DNA of 64,000 nucleotides from Candidatus Latescibacterota bacterium. Lineage in GTDB: Bacteria; Krumholzibacteriota; Krumholzibacteriia; JACNKJ01. Shown piece after piece: positions 33,206-43,100 of this stretch (positions are counted from its first letter, which is position 1; the number at the start of each line of letters is the position of its first letter). The notes beneath the pieces are model-generated. The model was not told where the DNA came from. It searched no databases and saw only the letters and a program-made list of their open reading frames with translations. The position numbers and the translations under genes are program-made. The DNA is taken from NCBI GenBank assembly GCA_020633725.1, contig JACKDC010000001.1, positions 806,001 through 870,000 of the forward strand, written 5' to 3'.

Positions 33206-33928
33206 GCGCCACCCGAGCCGCCGGGACGCCGGCCGCGTCCCCGCGCGCGGCGCTGGCTGCTCTTTGCCGCGCTGGCGCTGCTGCTGGGCGCCTGGGCGGC
33301 CCTCGATCTGCTCCCCCGGCTGGCGGGCGGCCTCCTCGGCCAGAGCTGGACGCGTGCGGGCGGCGCGGGCGGCGAGGACTGGGACCAGGTGCAGGTGGTC
33401 TGGGATCCCACCGATCCGCGCAAGGCGGCGGCGAGCGCCGAACCCGCGGCGCCCGTGCCCGAGGCCGTCGAAGCGGACCCCGACGACGCGGAGCCGCTCG
33501 CTGTCCCCGAAGCGACCCCGGCGCCCACGGACGACGGCGTCGCGCCCGGCGACGCGCCACCGACCGGTCAGCCGGCGCCGCCCGGCGAGGGCCCCGCCGC
33601 GGTCCCGTCCCCCGACAGTCGCGGCGAAGGCGGCCCCGAGGGCCTCGGCCGCCGCTCCCCCCGCATCCTCTTCGCCGCCTGGCCGCGCCGCGAGCTGCTC
33701 GCCTCGCTGGATCGCAGCGGCCGTCTGCGCTACCGTGTGCGCGTCGAGGCCGACGGCCAGGTCTCCGAGTGGCAGCTCGTCGACGACGGCGGCTTCCGCT
33801 GCGCGCCCTGCCGCGACGAGGCCGACCGCATCATCGCGGCGATGCGCTTCGCCCCCGGCACCCTCGACGGCAAGCCCGTCGCCTGCTGGGTTCCCTACGA
33901 ACTGAGCTTCGAGAAGGGTGGACGATGA
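33194..33928 (+). CDS. TonB-like protein with long acidic/Pro linker
   Basis: 244 residues from the ATG at 33194; a GTG at 33167 is in frame but falls between the promoter elements. A basic N-terminus and one membrane anchor (WLLFAALALLLGAWAALDLL) are followed by ~100 residues rich in Pro, Ala and Glu and a C-terminal domain (YRVRVEADGQVSEWQLVDDG ... ADRIIAAMRFAPGTLDGKPVACWVPYELSF) with the TonB C-terminal pattern. It carries Cys residues in CAPC and ACW that TonB does not normally have. It overlaps the M24 peptidase gene by four bases. Confidence 0.68.
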   Translation: MTPQAPPEPPGRRPRPRARRWLLFAALALLLGAWAALDLLPRLAGGLLGQSWTRAGGAGGEDWDQVQVVWDPTDPRKAAASAEPAAPVPEAVEADPDDAEPLAVPEATPAPTDDGVAPGDAPPTGQPAPPGEGPAAVPSPDSRGEGGPEGLGRRSPRILFAAWPRRELLASLDRSGRLRYRVRVEADGQVSEWQLVDDGGFRCAPCRDEADRIIAAMRFAPGTLDGKPVACWVPYELSFEKGGR

Positions 33929-35100
33929 AGCACTCCCTGGAACAGGTCCAGGCCGCGCTCGCGGACGAAGGACTCGCCGGCTGGCTGCTCTACGACTTCC
34001 GCGGCTCCAACCCCCTGGCCCTCGAGCTGCTGGCGCTGCCGGCCGGCGCCCTGCTCACGCGGCGCTTCTTCTACTGGATCCCGGCCGTGGGCGCGCCGGT
34101 GCGCCTGCAGTCGGCCGTGGAGCGCCATCACTTCGCCCACCTGCCGGGCGAGCAGCGCCTCTTCCGCGGCTGGCGCGAGCTGGCCGCGCTGCTGCTCGAT
34201 CTGCCCAAGGACCGCCCCATCGCCATGGAGTACTCGCCCGGCGGGGCCATCCCCACGGTGTCCCACCTGGACGCGGGCACGCTGGAGTGGCTCCGCGAGC
34301 TGGGACTCGAGATCGTGAGCAGCGCCGACCTGGTGCAGCGCCTCGAGGCCCCGTGGAGCGAGGCGTCGCTTGCGAGCCATCGGCGCGCGGCGGCGGCCAT
34401 CGAGACGGTGCGCCGCGGCGCGATCGGACGCCTGCGCGAAGCGTTGCGCAGCGGCGCGCCGCTCACCGATCGCGCGCTGCAGCAGTGGATGCTCGCGGCC
34501 ATCCGCCAGGCCGGCCTGGAGACCAACGCGCCCCCCATCGTCGCCTTCGGGCCCGACAGCGGCAACCCGCATCACGAGTGCTCCGACGCCACGCCGCGCG
34601 CGCTCGTCCGCGACCAGGTCGTGCTCCTCGACTACTGGGCGCGGGAGCCGGGGCCGGAGGGCGTCTACGCAGACTTCACGTGGATGGCCTTCGCCGGCAC
34701 GCAGCTGCCCGAGGACGTGGCGCGCGCCTGGACGGCGCTGCGCGCCGCCCGCGATACGGCGCTCGACTTCCTTCGCGACCGCTTCGCCGCCGGCGATCCG
34801 CCGCAGGGCTGCGAGGTCGACGCCGTCGCCCGCGCGCTGCTCGAGCGCAAGGGCTACGGCGAGGCCTTCGTGCACCGGCTCGGCCACAGCATCGGCCGCG
34901 AGGACCACGGCCCGGGCGCCAACCTGGACGACCTGGAGACGCGCGAGGAGCGCCGGCTCATCGAAGGGGTGGCGTTCTCGGTGGAGCCGGGGATCTACGG
35001 CCCGGCGTTCGGACTGCGCACCGAGGTGGACGCGCTGCACTGGCGCGGAGCGCTGCTCGTCAGCGGCGAACTCCAGTCGGAGATCGAGCTACTGGGCTGA
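33925..35100 (+). CDS. M24-family metallopeptidase (Xaa-Pro aminopeptidase-like)
   Basis: 391 residues from the ATG at 33925 (ATGA overlap). The N-terminal creatinase-like domain precedes the pita-bread catalytic domain. All five metal ligands are recognisable: Asp in VVLLDYW, Asp in VYADFTW, His in HRLGHSIG, Glu in FSVEPGIYG and Glu in LRTEVDAL. Such cytosolic dinuclear metal enzymes remove N-terminal residues, typically before proline. Its 3' end overlaps the convergent histidine kinase gene by 12 bases. Confidence 0.92.
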   Translation: MKHSLEQVQAALADEGLAGWLLYDFRGSNPLALELLALPAGALLTRRFFYWIPAVGAPVRLQSAVERHHFAHLPGEQRLFRGWRELAALLLDLPKDRPIAMEYSPGGAIPTVSHLDAGTLEWLRELGLEIVSSADLVQRLEAPWSEASLASHRRAAAAIETVRRGAIGRLREALRSGAPLTDRALQQWMLAAIRQAGLETNAPPIVAFGPDSGNPHHECSDATPRALVRDQVVLLDYWAREPGPEGVYADFTWMAFAGTQLPEDVARAWTALRAARDTALDFLRDRFAAGDPPQGCEVDAVARALLERKGYGEAFVHRLGHSIGREDHGPGANLDDLETREERRLIEGVAFSVEPGIYGPAFGLRTEVDALHWRGALLVSGELQSEIELLG

Positions 35101-36372
35101 GCCGTCGCCCTCGTTCGGCGGGCAGAGTCCCCCGTCGCGCGGCACGGGCACGGTGAAGGAGAAGGTCGACCCGCGCCCCGGCTCGCTGCGCAGCCAGAGA
35201 CGTCCGCCCATCGCTTCCGTGAACTCCTTCGCCACGGTGAGCCCCAGTCCGGCGCCGCCGTGCTCGCGCGTGCTCGAGCGGTCCACCTGGTAGAACTTGC
35301 GGAAGATGCGCTCCTGCTCCTCGAGGGGGATGCCGGCGCCGCGATCGACGACGTCGATGCGCAGGAAGTCCGTGGAGTCGCTGCGGCGTCGCCCGGAGAT
35401 GAAGGCGCAGGAGACGGTGACCTCGCTGCCCTCCGGCGAGAAGCCGAGCGCGTTCTTGAGCAGGTGGCTGAGGATGCGGTGGAACTGGTAGGGGTCCACG
35501 CGCACCATGCACTCCAGCGCGTTGTCGGGAAAGCGGACGCGCTCGCCGCCGGAGAGCCGGTTCAGCCACCCCTCGCGGTACTCGCTGAGCAGCGAGCCCA
35601 GGCTGCGGTCCTCGAGCTCGAGGATGCCCTCGGCCGAGGCCATCTCGCTCATCACCAGCACCTCGCTGATCAGGCGGTCGAGCTGCAGCGCGGCGTCGTG
35701 GATGCTGCGCAGGAACTCCGGCAGCGGCGGGTGCGCGTCGAGGCTCGGCTGGTCCAGCGCCAGCGAGGAGAAACCCAGGATGCTGGTGAGCGGTGTCTTG
35801 AGCTCGTGGCTGACCGTGTCCATGAAGCTCGACTTCAGGGACTCGAGCTCGTCCACCTCGCGCTCCAGGTGCTCCAGGCGCTGACCCAGGACCAGGCGCT
35901 CCAGCAGCAGCGTCGACAGGAGCGCGGTCTCCCGCAGCCAGGCCTCGATCTCGCGCTGTTCGACGGCGTCCGTGCCCGCGGGGACGCAGAGCGCCAGGGC
36001 GCCGAGGAGGCCCATGCGGCCGTCGCGCAGGGCGACCCCCCGCAGCGTGCCGCGCGGCGAGCCGTCGGCGCGCAGGCAGTCCAGTCCCGTGGGGTCGAGG
36101 CTGCGGACGGCGCCGTCCATCTCCTCCCGGAACTCCTCCACCAGCGGGTGATTCGCGCTCCAGGGCTCGGGCTCCAGCGAGGGCAGCGACCAGGCGGTCC
36201 AGTCCCGGGTCTCGGCCGGGCAGACGGCGAGCAGGCCCAGCCGGGCGGGCCAGCGTTCGGCGAGGTCGAGCGCCAGGGCCCGCGCGAGGTCCTCCGGGCT
36301 GCGGCAGCCCAGGAGGGTGCCCAGCTCACGCGTCGGGCGCGACGGGGACTGCGTGTCCATGGGTGGGTTCAT
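35089..36372 (-). CDS. Soluble sensor histidine kinase (GAF-like, orphan)
   Basis: 427 residues from the ATG at 36372; an ATG at 36360 is also possible. No membrane segment is present. The N-terminal ~150 residues resemble a GAF-type sensory domain, followed by a coiled coil (QRLEHLEREVDELESLKSSF). The HisKA box has His189 (SHELKTPLTSILGFSSLA); the ATPase domain has N, G1 and G2 boxes (HLLKNALGFSPEG, VVDRGAGIP, HGGAGLGLTVAKE). No response regulator lies nearby. The signal is unknown. Confidence 0.9.
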   Translation of the reverse strand: MNPPMDTQSPSRPTRELGTLLGCRSPEDLARALALDLAERWPARLGLLAVCPAETRDWTAWSLPSLEPEPWSANHPLVEEFREEMDGAVRSLDPTGLDCLRADGSPRGTLRGVALRDGRMGLLGALALCVPAGTDAVEQREIEAWLRETALLSTLLLERLVLGQRLEHLEREVDELESLKSSFMDTVSHELKTPLTSILGFSSLALDQPSLDAHPPLPEFLRSIHDAALQLDRLISEVLVMSEMASAEGILELEDRSLGSLLSEYREGWLNRLSGGERVRFPDNALECMVRVDPYQFHRILSHLLKNALGFSPEGSEVTVSCAFISGRRRSDSTDFLRIDVVDRGAGIPLEEQERIFRKFYQVDRSSTREHGGAGLGLTVAKEFTEAMGGRLWLRSEPGRGSTFSFTVPVPRDGGLCPPNEGDGSAQ

Positions 36373-36422
36373 CCTGCCACGCCTCCGGCGCCCGCGGCGG
36401 AAGCGGGCCTCGAGGAATCCTT

Positions 36423-36434
36423 GCAACGCGTTGC
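36423..36434. promoter_or_regulatory. 12-bp perfect palindrome upstream of the histidine kinase
   Basis: GCAACGCGTTGC, about 50 bases upstream of the kinase ATG and extendable by imperfect flanks. It has the look of a dimeric repressor site. No regulator gene is adjacent. Confidence 0.3.
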
Positions 36435-36513
36435 GATTGTGCAGCTTGACAGGGCGGCCGGCACAGCGCAGGCGCCCGGGGGGTGCAGTGCAACTCCCGT
36501 TCCAGGCCCGGGA

Positions 36514-37095
36514 TCAGGAACTGAGGCGGCCGAGGTAGCGAATCGCGGAGGCGTAGGAGAGCACGAGGATGAGACCGAGGGCCAGACCCAGGGTGGGCAG
36601 GAAGGTCCCTTCGCCCGGCCGGGCGTCGGGGGCGCGGCTCATCCAGAACAGGAACAGGTTCCCGAAGAGGCTCTGGCTGAGCATCTTCCACTTGCCCATG
36701 CGCCCGGCGGGCAGGGTGAGCTGCTGCCGCCGCTGCACGAACTCGCGGAGCCAGGTGATGCCCCACTCCCGCAGGAGCAGCAGCGACACCGCCACCCAGA
36801 CCCAGAGCTCGCGCAGGAACCAGGCCAGGGCACCGAAGACCACGGTGATCAGCACCTTGTCCGCGAGGGGGTCCAGGTGCTCCCCCAGCCGAGTGATCTG
36901 GCGCATGCGGCGGGCCAGCCAGCCGTCGACGAAGTCCAGGACGCTGGCGAGGATCGAGAGCAGGATCGGCGCGAGGATCAGCCCGAAGACCAGAAACAGC
37001 ACCGCCGCGACCAAGGCCAGGGCCAGGCGCAGCGCGCTGACGGCGTTCGGCCAGGTCCGGATGCGCCCGTAGCTTGGGTTCTTGCGGTGCTTCAC
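36514..37095 (-). CDS. pgsA: CDP-diacylglycerol--glycerol-3-phosphate 3-phosphatidyltransferase
   Basis: 193 residues from a GTG at 37095. This inner-membrane enzyme makes phosphatidylglycerophosphate for phosphatidylglycerol synthesis. The CDP-alcohol phosphotransferase signature is complete (DFVDGWLARRMRQITRLG followed by EHLDPLADK; all Asp residues present). Several membrane segments are evident. The sequence AGRMGKWKMLSQ is typical of PgsA. Other CDP-alcohol phosphotransferases share the core, but length and this motif favour PgsA. Confidence 0.92.
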   Translation of the reverse strand: MKHRKNPSYGRIRTWPNAVSALRLALALVAAVLFLVFGLILAPILLSILASVLDFVDGWLARRMRQITRLGEHLDPLADKVLITVVFGALAWFLRELWVWVAVSLLLLREWGITWLREFVQRRQQLTLPAGRMGKWKMLSQSLFGNLFLFWMSRAPDARPGEGTFLPTLGLALGLILVLSYASAIRYLGRLSS

Positions 37096-37133
37096 GGATT
37101 CAGCCTAGCACGCTGGTGACCGGCCGGCAACGA

Positions 37134-38384
37134 CTAGAAACTGCAGTCGGCGCTCACCGAGTCGCGCCAGGGGTCGTAGAGCACGTCCGCCGGATCCGTG
37201 CCCGAGATGCTGATGCGGCCGACCACGCCGCCCTCGCTGAGACCGTCGCCCCAGTAGTTGCAGCGGGCGTCCACGGGCGCGGGGTCGGTGCCGTAGCCCC
37301 CCCCGACCGCGATGGCCACGCCCGTGCCGTAGAACGAGTTGTAGTTGAGCTGGGGGTAGCTCGCGGCGAGGTTGACGATGGGCGCCGCGACGTCCGTCAT
37401 CACGTTCCCCGTGCAGGGGCCGGTGCTGCCGCCGCGGAGGATCAGGGACGACTCGCTGCCGTCCACGAAGGTGCAGTTGTGGATGTCGACCTCGCAGTCG
37501 TCGGCCACCACGCCCTGCGCGAAGCCCTCGATGCGGCAGCCCGACACCGCCACGCCGCCGAAGCCGGCCACGACGCCCTTCTTGCAGTTGAGGAAGTAGA
37601 CGATCGACACCAGGGCCGGGTCCTGGGTGCCCAGCGCCAGCGAAAGGCCCACGTTCGCGTTGTAGATGTTGCACCACTCGAGATTCGCCGCCCTCGCGCC
37701 GGCCTCCATGCTGACGCCCAGCCAGTAGTCCTGGAGCGTCGTGGGCGCGGCGTAGGGCTTGAAGGTGATCTGCTGGGTCGAGGTACCCAGGGCCTCGAGC
37801 TCACCCAGCACGCTGAGCTGGCTGGCCGACTCGCACCAGATCGTGGTGCCGGGAGCGATGACCAGCTTCACGTCCACGGGGATGTCCACGGGGACCTTGA
37901 GGATGTAGAACGGCGAGTCCGCAGTGCTCCAGGTGATCGTGCCGTTCACCGGCGTGCCGTAGTCCGCCGCCGTGATCGCCCGCCCCACCGCGAAGCTGCG
38001 GTCGCGGCTGCCGCTGAGATCGCCGTCGCTGGCCGTGCAGGTGACGGTGAGGTCCCCGTACTGGTCGGCGGGGACGTCCCAGAGGACCGTCTTGGCGGCA
38101 TTGTTCACGCCGTGGAAGTTGCCCGGACCGCTCCAGCTCAGGGTGAGGGCGTCGCCGTCCACGTCGGCGGTCTGGGCCTGCAGGGTGACGTTGAAGGACC
38201 CGGCGGCGACCACGGGCTTGTCGCCGAGGATGCTGATCTGGGTCACCTGCGGCGCGTGGTTGCTGTCGTCGGGGGGCGTGGGGTTGCTCGCGCAGCCCGC
38301 CAGGCCGGCGGCGAGGAGGAGAACGGCCGGCGCGACGGTGCGCCAGCGGCGAAAGCCCTTGAGACGTGCGGATCTGCTGCGCAT
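37134..38384 (-). CDS. Lipoprotein with Ig-like and right-handed beta-helix domains
   Basis: 416 residues from the ATG at 38384, with GGAGG ten bases upstream. The lipobox LLLAAGLAGC predicts lipidation. Residues about 30-120 form a PKD/cadherin-like Ig domain (DVDGDALTLSWSGPGNF, LTVTCTASDGDLSG). The remainder has short repeated turns with Asn/Gly (LEWCNIYNANVGLSLA, VSGCRIEGFAQGVVADDC, IHNCTFVDG, NYNSFYG), the pattern of a parallel beta-helix as in pectate lyase-like folds. No catalytic site is apparent. Surface exposure is inferred. Confidence 0.75.
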   Translation of the reverse strand: MRSRSARLKGFRRWRTVAPAVLLLAAGLAGCASNPTPPDDSNHAPQVTQISILGDKPVVAAGSFNVTLQAQTADVDGDALTLSWSGPGNFHGVNNAAKTVLWDVPADQYGDLTVTCTASDGDLSGSRDRSFAVGRAITAADYGTPVNGTITWSTADSPFYILKVPVDIPVDVKLVIAPGTTIWCESASQLSVLGELEALGTSTQQITFKPYAAPTTLQDYWLGVSMEAGARAANLEWCNIYNANVGLSLALGTQDPALVSIVYFLNCKKGVVAGFGGVAVSGCRIEGFAQGVVADDCEVDIHNCTFVDGSESSLILRGGSTGPCTGNVMTDVAAPIVNLAASYPQLNYNSFYGTGVAIAVGGGYGTDPAPVDARCNYWGDGLSEGGVVGRISISGTDPADVLYDPWRDSVSADCSF

Positions 38385-38413
38385 ACTGCGTCCACCTCCG
38401 AGTTGCTCGTCCA

Positions 38414-38442
38414 AAGATAGGGCCTGCGCCACGGCCTGACAA
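38414..38442 (-). promoter_or_regulatory. Promoter of the beta-helix lipoprotein gene
   Basis: Minus strand: TTGTCA (38442-38437), 17 bases, TATCTT (38419-38414). Start near 38407 would give a leader of about 23 nt containing GGAGG. It lies in the 76-base divergent gap shared with the 5'-nucleotidase gene. Confidence 0.5.
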
Positions 38443-38460
38443 AGCTTTTCGAGGAGAGAG

Positions 38461-39966
38461 ATGCCCCTCCAGCGCCCCCTCCGCCGCCTCGCCCTCGCGC
38501 TCGGACTCTGGCTCGGGCTCGGCCTCGGTGCGCCGCTTCGCGCCGAGGAGCCGGCGGGCGAGCCCGATCTCGTGATCGTCCACACCAACGATCTCCACGC
38601 CCACTACCGCAGCTTCCCCGACCGCCAGGGCGCGCTCAGCGGCGGCTTCGCCCGGCTCGCCTGGCGCATCGGGCAGCTGCGCGAGCGCTACGGCGACCGG
38701 CTGCTCTATCTCGACGCCGGCGACCTCTTCGTGGGCACGCCGTTCTACCACGTCTACCGCGGCGCGCTGGGCATGGCCCTGCTAGACCGCATGGGCTGCG
38801 ACGCCATGGCCCTGGGCAATCACGAGCTGGACGACGGGAGCGTCAACTTCCTGCGCGCCGCCGTGGGCGCGCGCTTCCCCCGCCTCTGCGCCAACCTCGA
38901 CCTGCCCGACGGCACGCCGTTCCTGCCCGCCAGCACGCTGCTCACGGCGGGCCCGTGGCGCGTGGAGGTCGTGGGACTGATCACCCGCTCGCTGCCCGAA
39001 CTCAGCGCCGAGGCGATGCGCGGGGAGCTCCTGGTCCAGCCGCCGGCGGAGGCCCTGGCCGACTGGCTCGCGGCCCCACGGCCCGCCGCCGACCTGCGCG
39101 TGGCGCTCAGCCACTGCGGACTCGGCGAGGATCGCGAGATCGCCGCCGCCGTCCCCGCGGTGCCGGTGATCCTCGGCGGGCACAGCCACAGCTTTCTGAA
39201 GGACCCGGAGCGGGTGGGCGACGTCACCGTCTGCCAGACCGGCTGCTACGGCTACAACCTGGGCGTGCTCGAGTGCCGGCGCCGGCCCGACGGCAGCTGG
39301 GACCTCCGCGATCGCCTCGAACCGGTCACGGCCGACTGGCCAGAGGACCCGGCGATCGCGGCGCTGATCGCCGAGGCCGGCGTGCCCGTGGACCGGGAGA
39401 TGAAGACCGTGCTCGGCCTGCTGCCGGAGGCCTTCGACGGCGCCGGCAAGAGCGATGGCGCCGACCCCCTCGGCCAGCTCCTGGCCGAGCTGATGCGCCG
39501 TGCGGCGGGCGCCGACCTCGGCCTGCAGAACGTCGGCGGCTACCGCACCTTCCTGCCCGCCGGTCCGGTGCTGCGCGAGAAGCTCTTCGAGCTGCTGCCC
39601 TTCGACAACCGGGTGCTGCGTCTGCACATGGACGGCAACGCCCTGCGCGCGCTCTTCGACCGCCTGGCCGACAACCGCGGCGGCTATCGCTACGCGCAGG
39701 TCAGCGGCGCGGACTACACGGTGGCGGACAGCCTCGCGCTCTCCATCCGCGTGGGCGGCGAGCCGCTGGTCCCGGATCGCGACTACACCCTCGCCACGCT
39801 CGACTTCCTCTTCGGCGGCGGCGACGGCTACGGCGAGATCCTCCATCTCGCCAGCCAGGTGGACACGCTCGACGTGGTCGCCCGCGACCTGCTCGAGGAG
39901 GCCCTGCTGCGGGGCGAGCAGCCGCGCCCGAGCGACTTCCCCGCGAACGTCCACGTCGAGGACTGA
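38461..39966 (+). CDS. 5'-nucleotidase/UshA-family metallophosphoesterase
   Basis: 501 residues from the ATG at 38461, with GAGGAGAGAG immediately upstream. A signal peptide (LALALGLWLGLGLGAPLRA) targets it to the periplasm. The calcineurin-like core has all metal motifs: HTNDLHAH, DAGDLFVGT, GNHELDDG, SHCGLGED and GGHSHSF. The C-terminal 5'-nucleotidase domain carries QNVGGYRTFLPAGPV and a substrate loop DFLFGGGDGYGE. Members dephosphorylate nucleotides or hydrolyse 2',3'-cyclic nucleotides; which one is not decidable here. Confidence 0.92.
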   Translation: MPLQRPLRRLALALGLWLGLGLGAPLRAEEPAGEPDLVIVHTNDLHAHYRSFPDRQGALSGGFARLAWRIGQLRERYGDRLLYLDAGDLFVGTPFYHVYRGALGMALLDRMGCDAMALGNHELDDGSVNFLRAAVGARFPRLCANLDLPDGTPFLPASTLLTAGPWRVEVVGLITRSLPELSAEAMRGELLVQPPAEALADWLAAPRPAADLRVALSHCGLGEDREIAAAVPAVPVILGGHSHSFLKDPERVGDVTVCQTGCYGYNLGVLECRRRPDGSWDLRDRLEPVTADWPEDPAIAALIAEAGVPVDREMKTVLGLLPEAFDGAGKSDGADPLGQLLAELMRRAAGADLGLQNVGGYRTFLPAGPVLREKLFELLPFDNRVLRLHMDGNALRALFDRLADNRGGYRYAQVSGADYTVADSLALSIRVGGEPLVPDRDYTLATLDFLFGGGDGYGEILHLASQVDTLDVVARDLLEEALLRGEQPRPSDFPANVHVED

Positions 39967-39988
39967 CCCCGCAGCCCACGCAACGAAA

Positions 39989-40013
39989 ACGGGGGAGCCA
40001 CCGGCTCCCCCGT
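39989..40013. terminator. Bidirectional intrinsic terminator between convergent genes
   Basis: An 11-bp stem (ACGGGGGAGCC at 39989-39999 with GGCTCCCCCGT at 40003-40013) and a three-base loop. Reading the minus strand, TTTTC follows the stem, so it best terminates the C25 peptidase transcript; the plus side has a T-rich but interrupted tail. Confidence 0.7.
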
Positions 40014-40035
40014 CCTCTTGTCTTCTCTGCTTCCG

Positions 40036-40143
40036 CCCGCGAGCGAGCCTTGTGTCCGGGTCGCGCCCCTCTGCCCGCGAGCGAGCGGGTGCTTGGGCCG
40101 AGTGCCTCACGAAGTGTGAAGCGAGGCCAAGCACCCGCGAGCG
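40036..40143. repeat. REP-like palindromic element with direct repeats
   Basis: CCCGCGAGCGAGC occurs at 40036-40048 and 40074-40086, and its first ten bases recur at 40134-40143. Between the last two, GCGGGTGCTTGGGCC (40085-40099) and GGCCAAGCACCCGC (40125-40138) form a 14-bp stem with one bulge, with an inner TCAC/GTGA stem. It ends exactly at the C25 peptidase stop codon. Confidence 0.45.
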
Positions 40144-43100
40144 CTACTTTAGGAGCACCATCTTCTGCGAGTGCACCACGTCGCCCATCTCCACGCGGGC
40201 GAAGTAGATGCCGCTCGCCACCGGCGCGCCGGTGTCGGACTTGCCGTCCCAGACCACGCTCTGCTGGACGCCCCGCGACAGCGGTCCGTCCTGCAGCGTC
40301 GCGATGCGGCGGCCCTGGATGTCGTGGATGCTCAGCGTCACCGGCAGCAGCCCCTCGCCCGCGGGCGTGACGAAACGGATCGTCGTGCTCGGGTTGAAGG
40401 GGTTGGGGTAGTTCGCGAAGAGCAGGCCGTCGGGCGCGCTCACCGGGAGGTCGTCGCCGCCGGTGTTCTGCTCCTCACGCGTGAAGACGCCGGTGCGCCC
40501 CGGATTGGCGCGGAACATCTTCCACTGCGCCAGACCGTTGCGATAGAAGGCCGGCATGTTCCAGACGTAGACGTAGGCGTCCCACCCGTAGAGGGCCACG
40601 TCGACGCTGAAGTCGCCGTCCAGGTCGTCCACCGTGGGACAGCTGCGCAGCTCGGCCTCGGTGAGGATGGGGAAGCCGGGCATGTCGGTGGCGTCAGCCT
40701 CGAAGGCGTAGAGGTAGCCGGTCTCCATGCCGAGCATGATCTCCAGCTCGCCGTCGCCGTCGAGGTCCACCACCACCGGGCTCGCCTCGCTGCTCTCCTC
40801 GAAGTGCAGCGGCCAGCCGGGGCGCGTGACGCCGTTGTTGTCCAGCACGGTCAGGTTCATGCTCGTGTAGGCGACCACTCCGCCCGCGACGATCTCCATC
40901 TGCCCGTCGTCCTCGAAGTCCACCAGCGCGGGACTGGGCGCGAGGCCCGCCGCGTTGCTCTGCAGGTAGACCGGGAAGCCGGGGCGACGGGTGCCGTTGT
41001 TGTTGATGACGTAGAGCGAGTCGTTCTCGCACAGGAAGACGATCTCGAGATCGTAGTCGCCGTCGAGGTCGCCCACGCTGGGACTCGAGTGGATGGCGTC
41101 GCTGAAGGTCACCGGGAAGCCGGAGACCGTGCTGCCGTTGGGGTTGAAGGCGTAGAGCTTCTTCGAGCCGTAGCTGCCCAGCACGATCTCGAGGTCGGGA
41201 TCGGCGTCGAGGTTGCAAAGCGTGGGGCTGGAGCGGCTCCAGGCGCCGAAGCCGCTGGCGAAGATGCCCGTCGTGCCGATCTGCGGCGTGCCGTTGGCGT
41301 TCCACGCGTAGAGGTTGCCGTCGAGGCAGATGGCGAAGATCTCCACCTGGCCGTCGCCGTCCACGTCCGCCACCGCCGGCGTGCCCCAGCACCAGTTGGG
41401 CAGGGTCTTGGGCCAGCCGGAGACCAGGGTGCCGTCGCCGTGGTAGACGTAGATGCCGAAGGGATTGCGCGTGGCGCCGATGATCTCGAGGCCCGGGAAC
41501 GCCGGATCGACGTCCGCCATCGCCAGCGCCGCGGTGAACTCGCCGCCGCTCGGGCTGAGGACGCCGTAGGTGGCCGAGTTCGAGTCGCCGTCCTGGATCT
41601 CGACGCCGTCGGCGTGCCAGGCGTAGAGCAGCTCCGCGCCGGCGGCGAGCTCCTTGTCGCCGTCGCCGTCGATGTCGCCGATCACGACGCTGCTGGCGGT
41701 GCCGAAGTTCGTCTGCAGCGGCCAGCCGGCGAGCATCGAGGGGTTCGTGCTCGTCGAGAACTCGACGCTCGGCAGGCTGCGGAAGCCGGCCGAGTCCACG
41801 CTCTCCACCACGAAGTAGTAGATCGTGCTCTGCTCCAGGTGGTCGTTGCGGAAGTAGGCGTGCTGCGTGGGCTCGCTGGACACCAGCGAGTACGGCCCGC
41901 CCTGGCTCTGGCTGCGGTAGACCAGGTAGGAGGCCGGCAGGGCGGCCGGGATGTCCCAGGCGACGTCGATCACGTCGCTGGCCAGGCTCGAGTCGAGGTA
42001 GAGCATGCCCGGCGCCTCGGGGCGGCGCACCTGCACCGTGTCGACCCGCGTGCCGCCCAGCGGACCGGTCAGGGTCAGCGCGAAGCGGTTGGGCGAAGAG
42101 ACGTCGTTCTCGCGCAGGTTGATGCCCGCGGACGCGCCGCGCTCCAGGAGGTCGAGCAGCGGCAGCGTCACCGCGCCGGACAGCACCTGCCCGGCGGGGT
42201 CGATCGGCGTCAGGCTGGCCTGCCAGCCGTCCACCGGCGTGCTGCCGTAGTTCTTCCACTCGGGCTGGAAGACGTAGACCTCCCCCGCGTCGGGATTGCC
42301 GTCCCCGTTGCCCGCGCTGTCGTCGATGTCGAAGGCGAAGAGCCGCGGCAGCGGCGCGTGGGTCTCCACGTCCAGCTGGTCGACATCGCCGCCGCCCGTG
42401 TAGCTCAGGGCGAGCTCGAGCGCCGCGTAGCGGCGGTCGGCCAGCGTCAGCGGCGCGTCGACGAGGAAGAGCCCGGTGAGATCGAGCTGACCGCCCGCCG
42501 CGACGGTCTGTCCCGTCGCCACGTGGCTCTCGGTCACGGCGGCCTCGCCGCCGGGCAGCGTCAGGTCGAGCGTCAGGGCGTTCGCCGCCGCGCTGCCGGC
42601 GTTGGTGATGCGCAGCGCGAGCCGCACCGTCTCCCCCGCGTCCAGTCGCCCGTCGGCGTTGCCGTTCACCGTGGGGTCGGCGATGGGATCGTCCTCCACC
42701 GCGAGCAGCTCGGCCGAGAGCCGCGGACCCGTGCCCGCCGCGACGGACTGGGCGAGGAAGGTGGGCAGGTCCTGCCGGTGCAGGAGGCTGAGGTCGATGT
42801 CCCCCATGCTCTCCGCGCGGAAGGGAATCGAGACCATGCCCAGCGCGTCCGTGACGCCCTCGGCGCGGTCCTCACCGGCCTTGCTGGCGATCACCCGCGC
42901 GCCCTCCAGCGGCGAGCCCAGGCGGCTGACCTGCAGCTCGAGCGTGGTGCTGTCGAGCGTGTACGGCGTGACCAGCGCGGCGCTGAGCGCTTCCGGCGTG
43001 TCCAGCCAGATGTCCAGCGAGGGATCGCCGATGAGCACGTAGCTCATCTGCGTCCAGCGGTGGCTGCCCTCGACGATGCCGAGCGTCGACCAGGTGTTGT

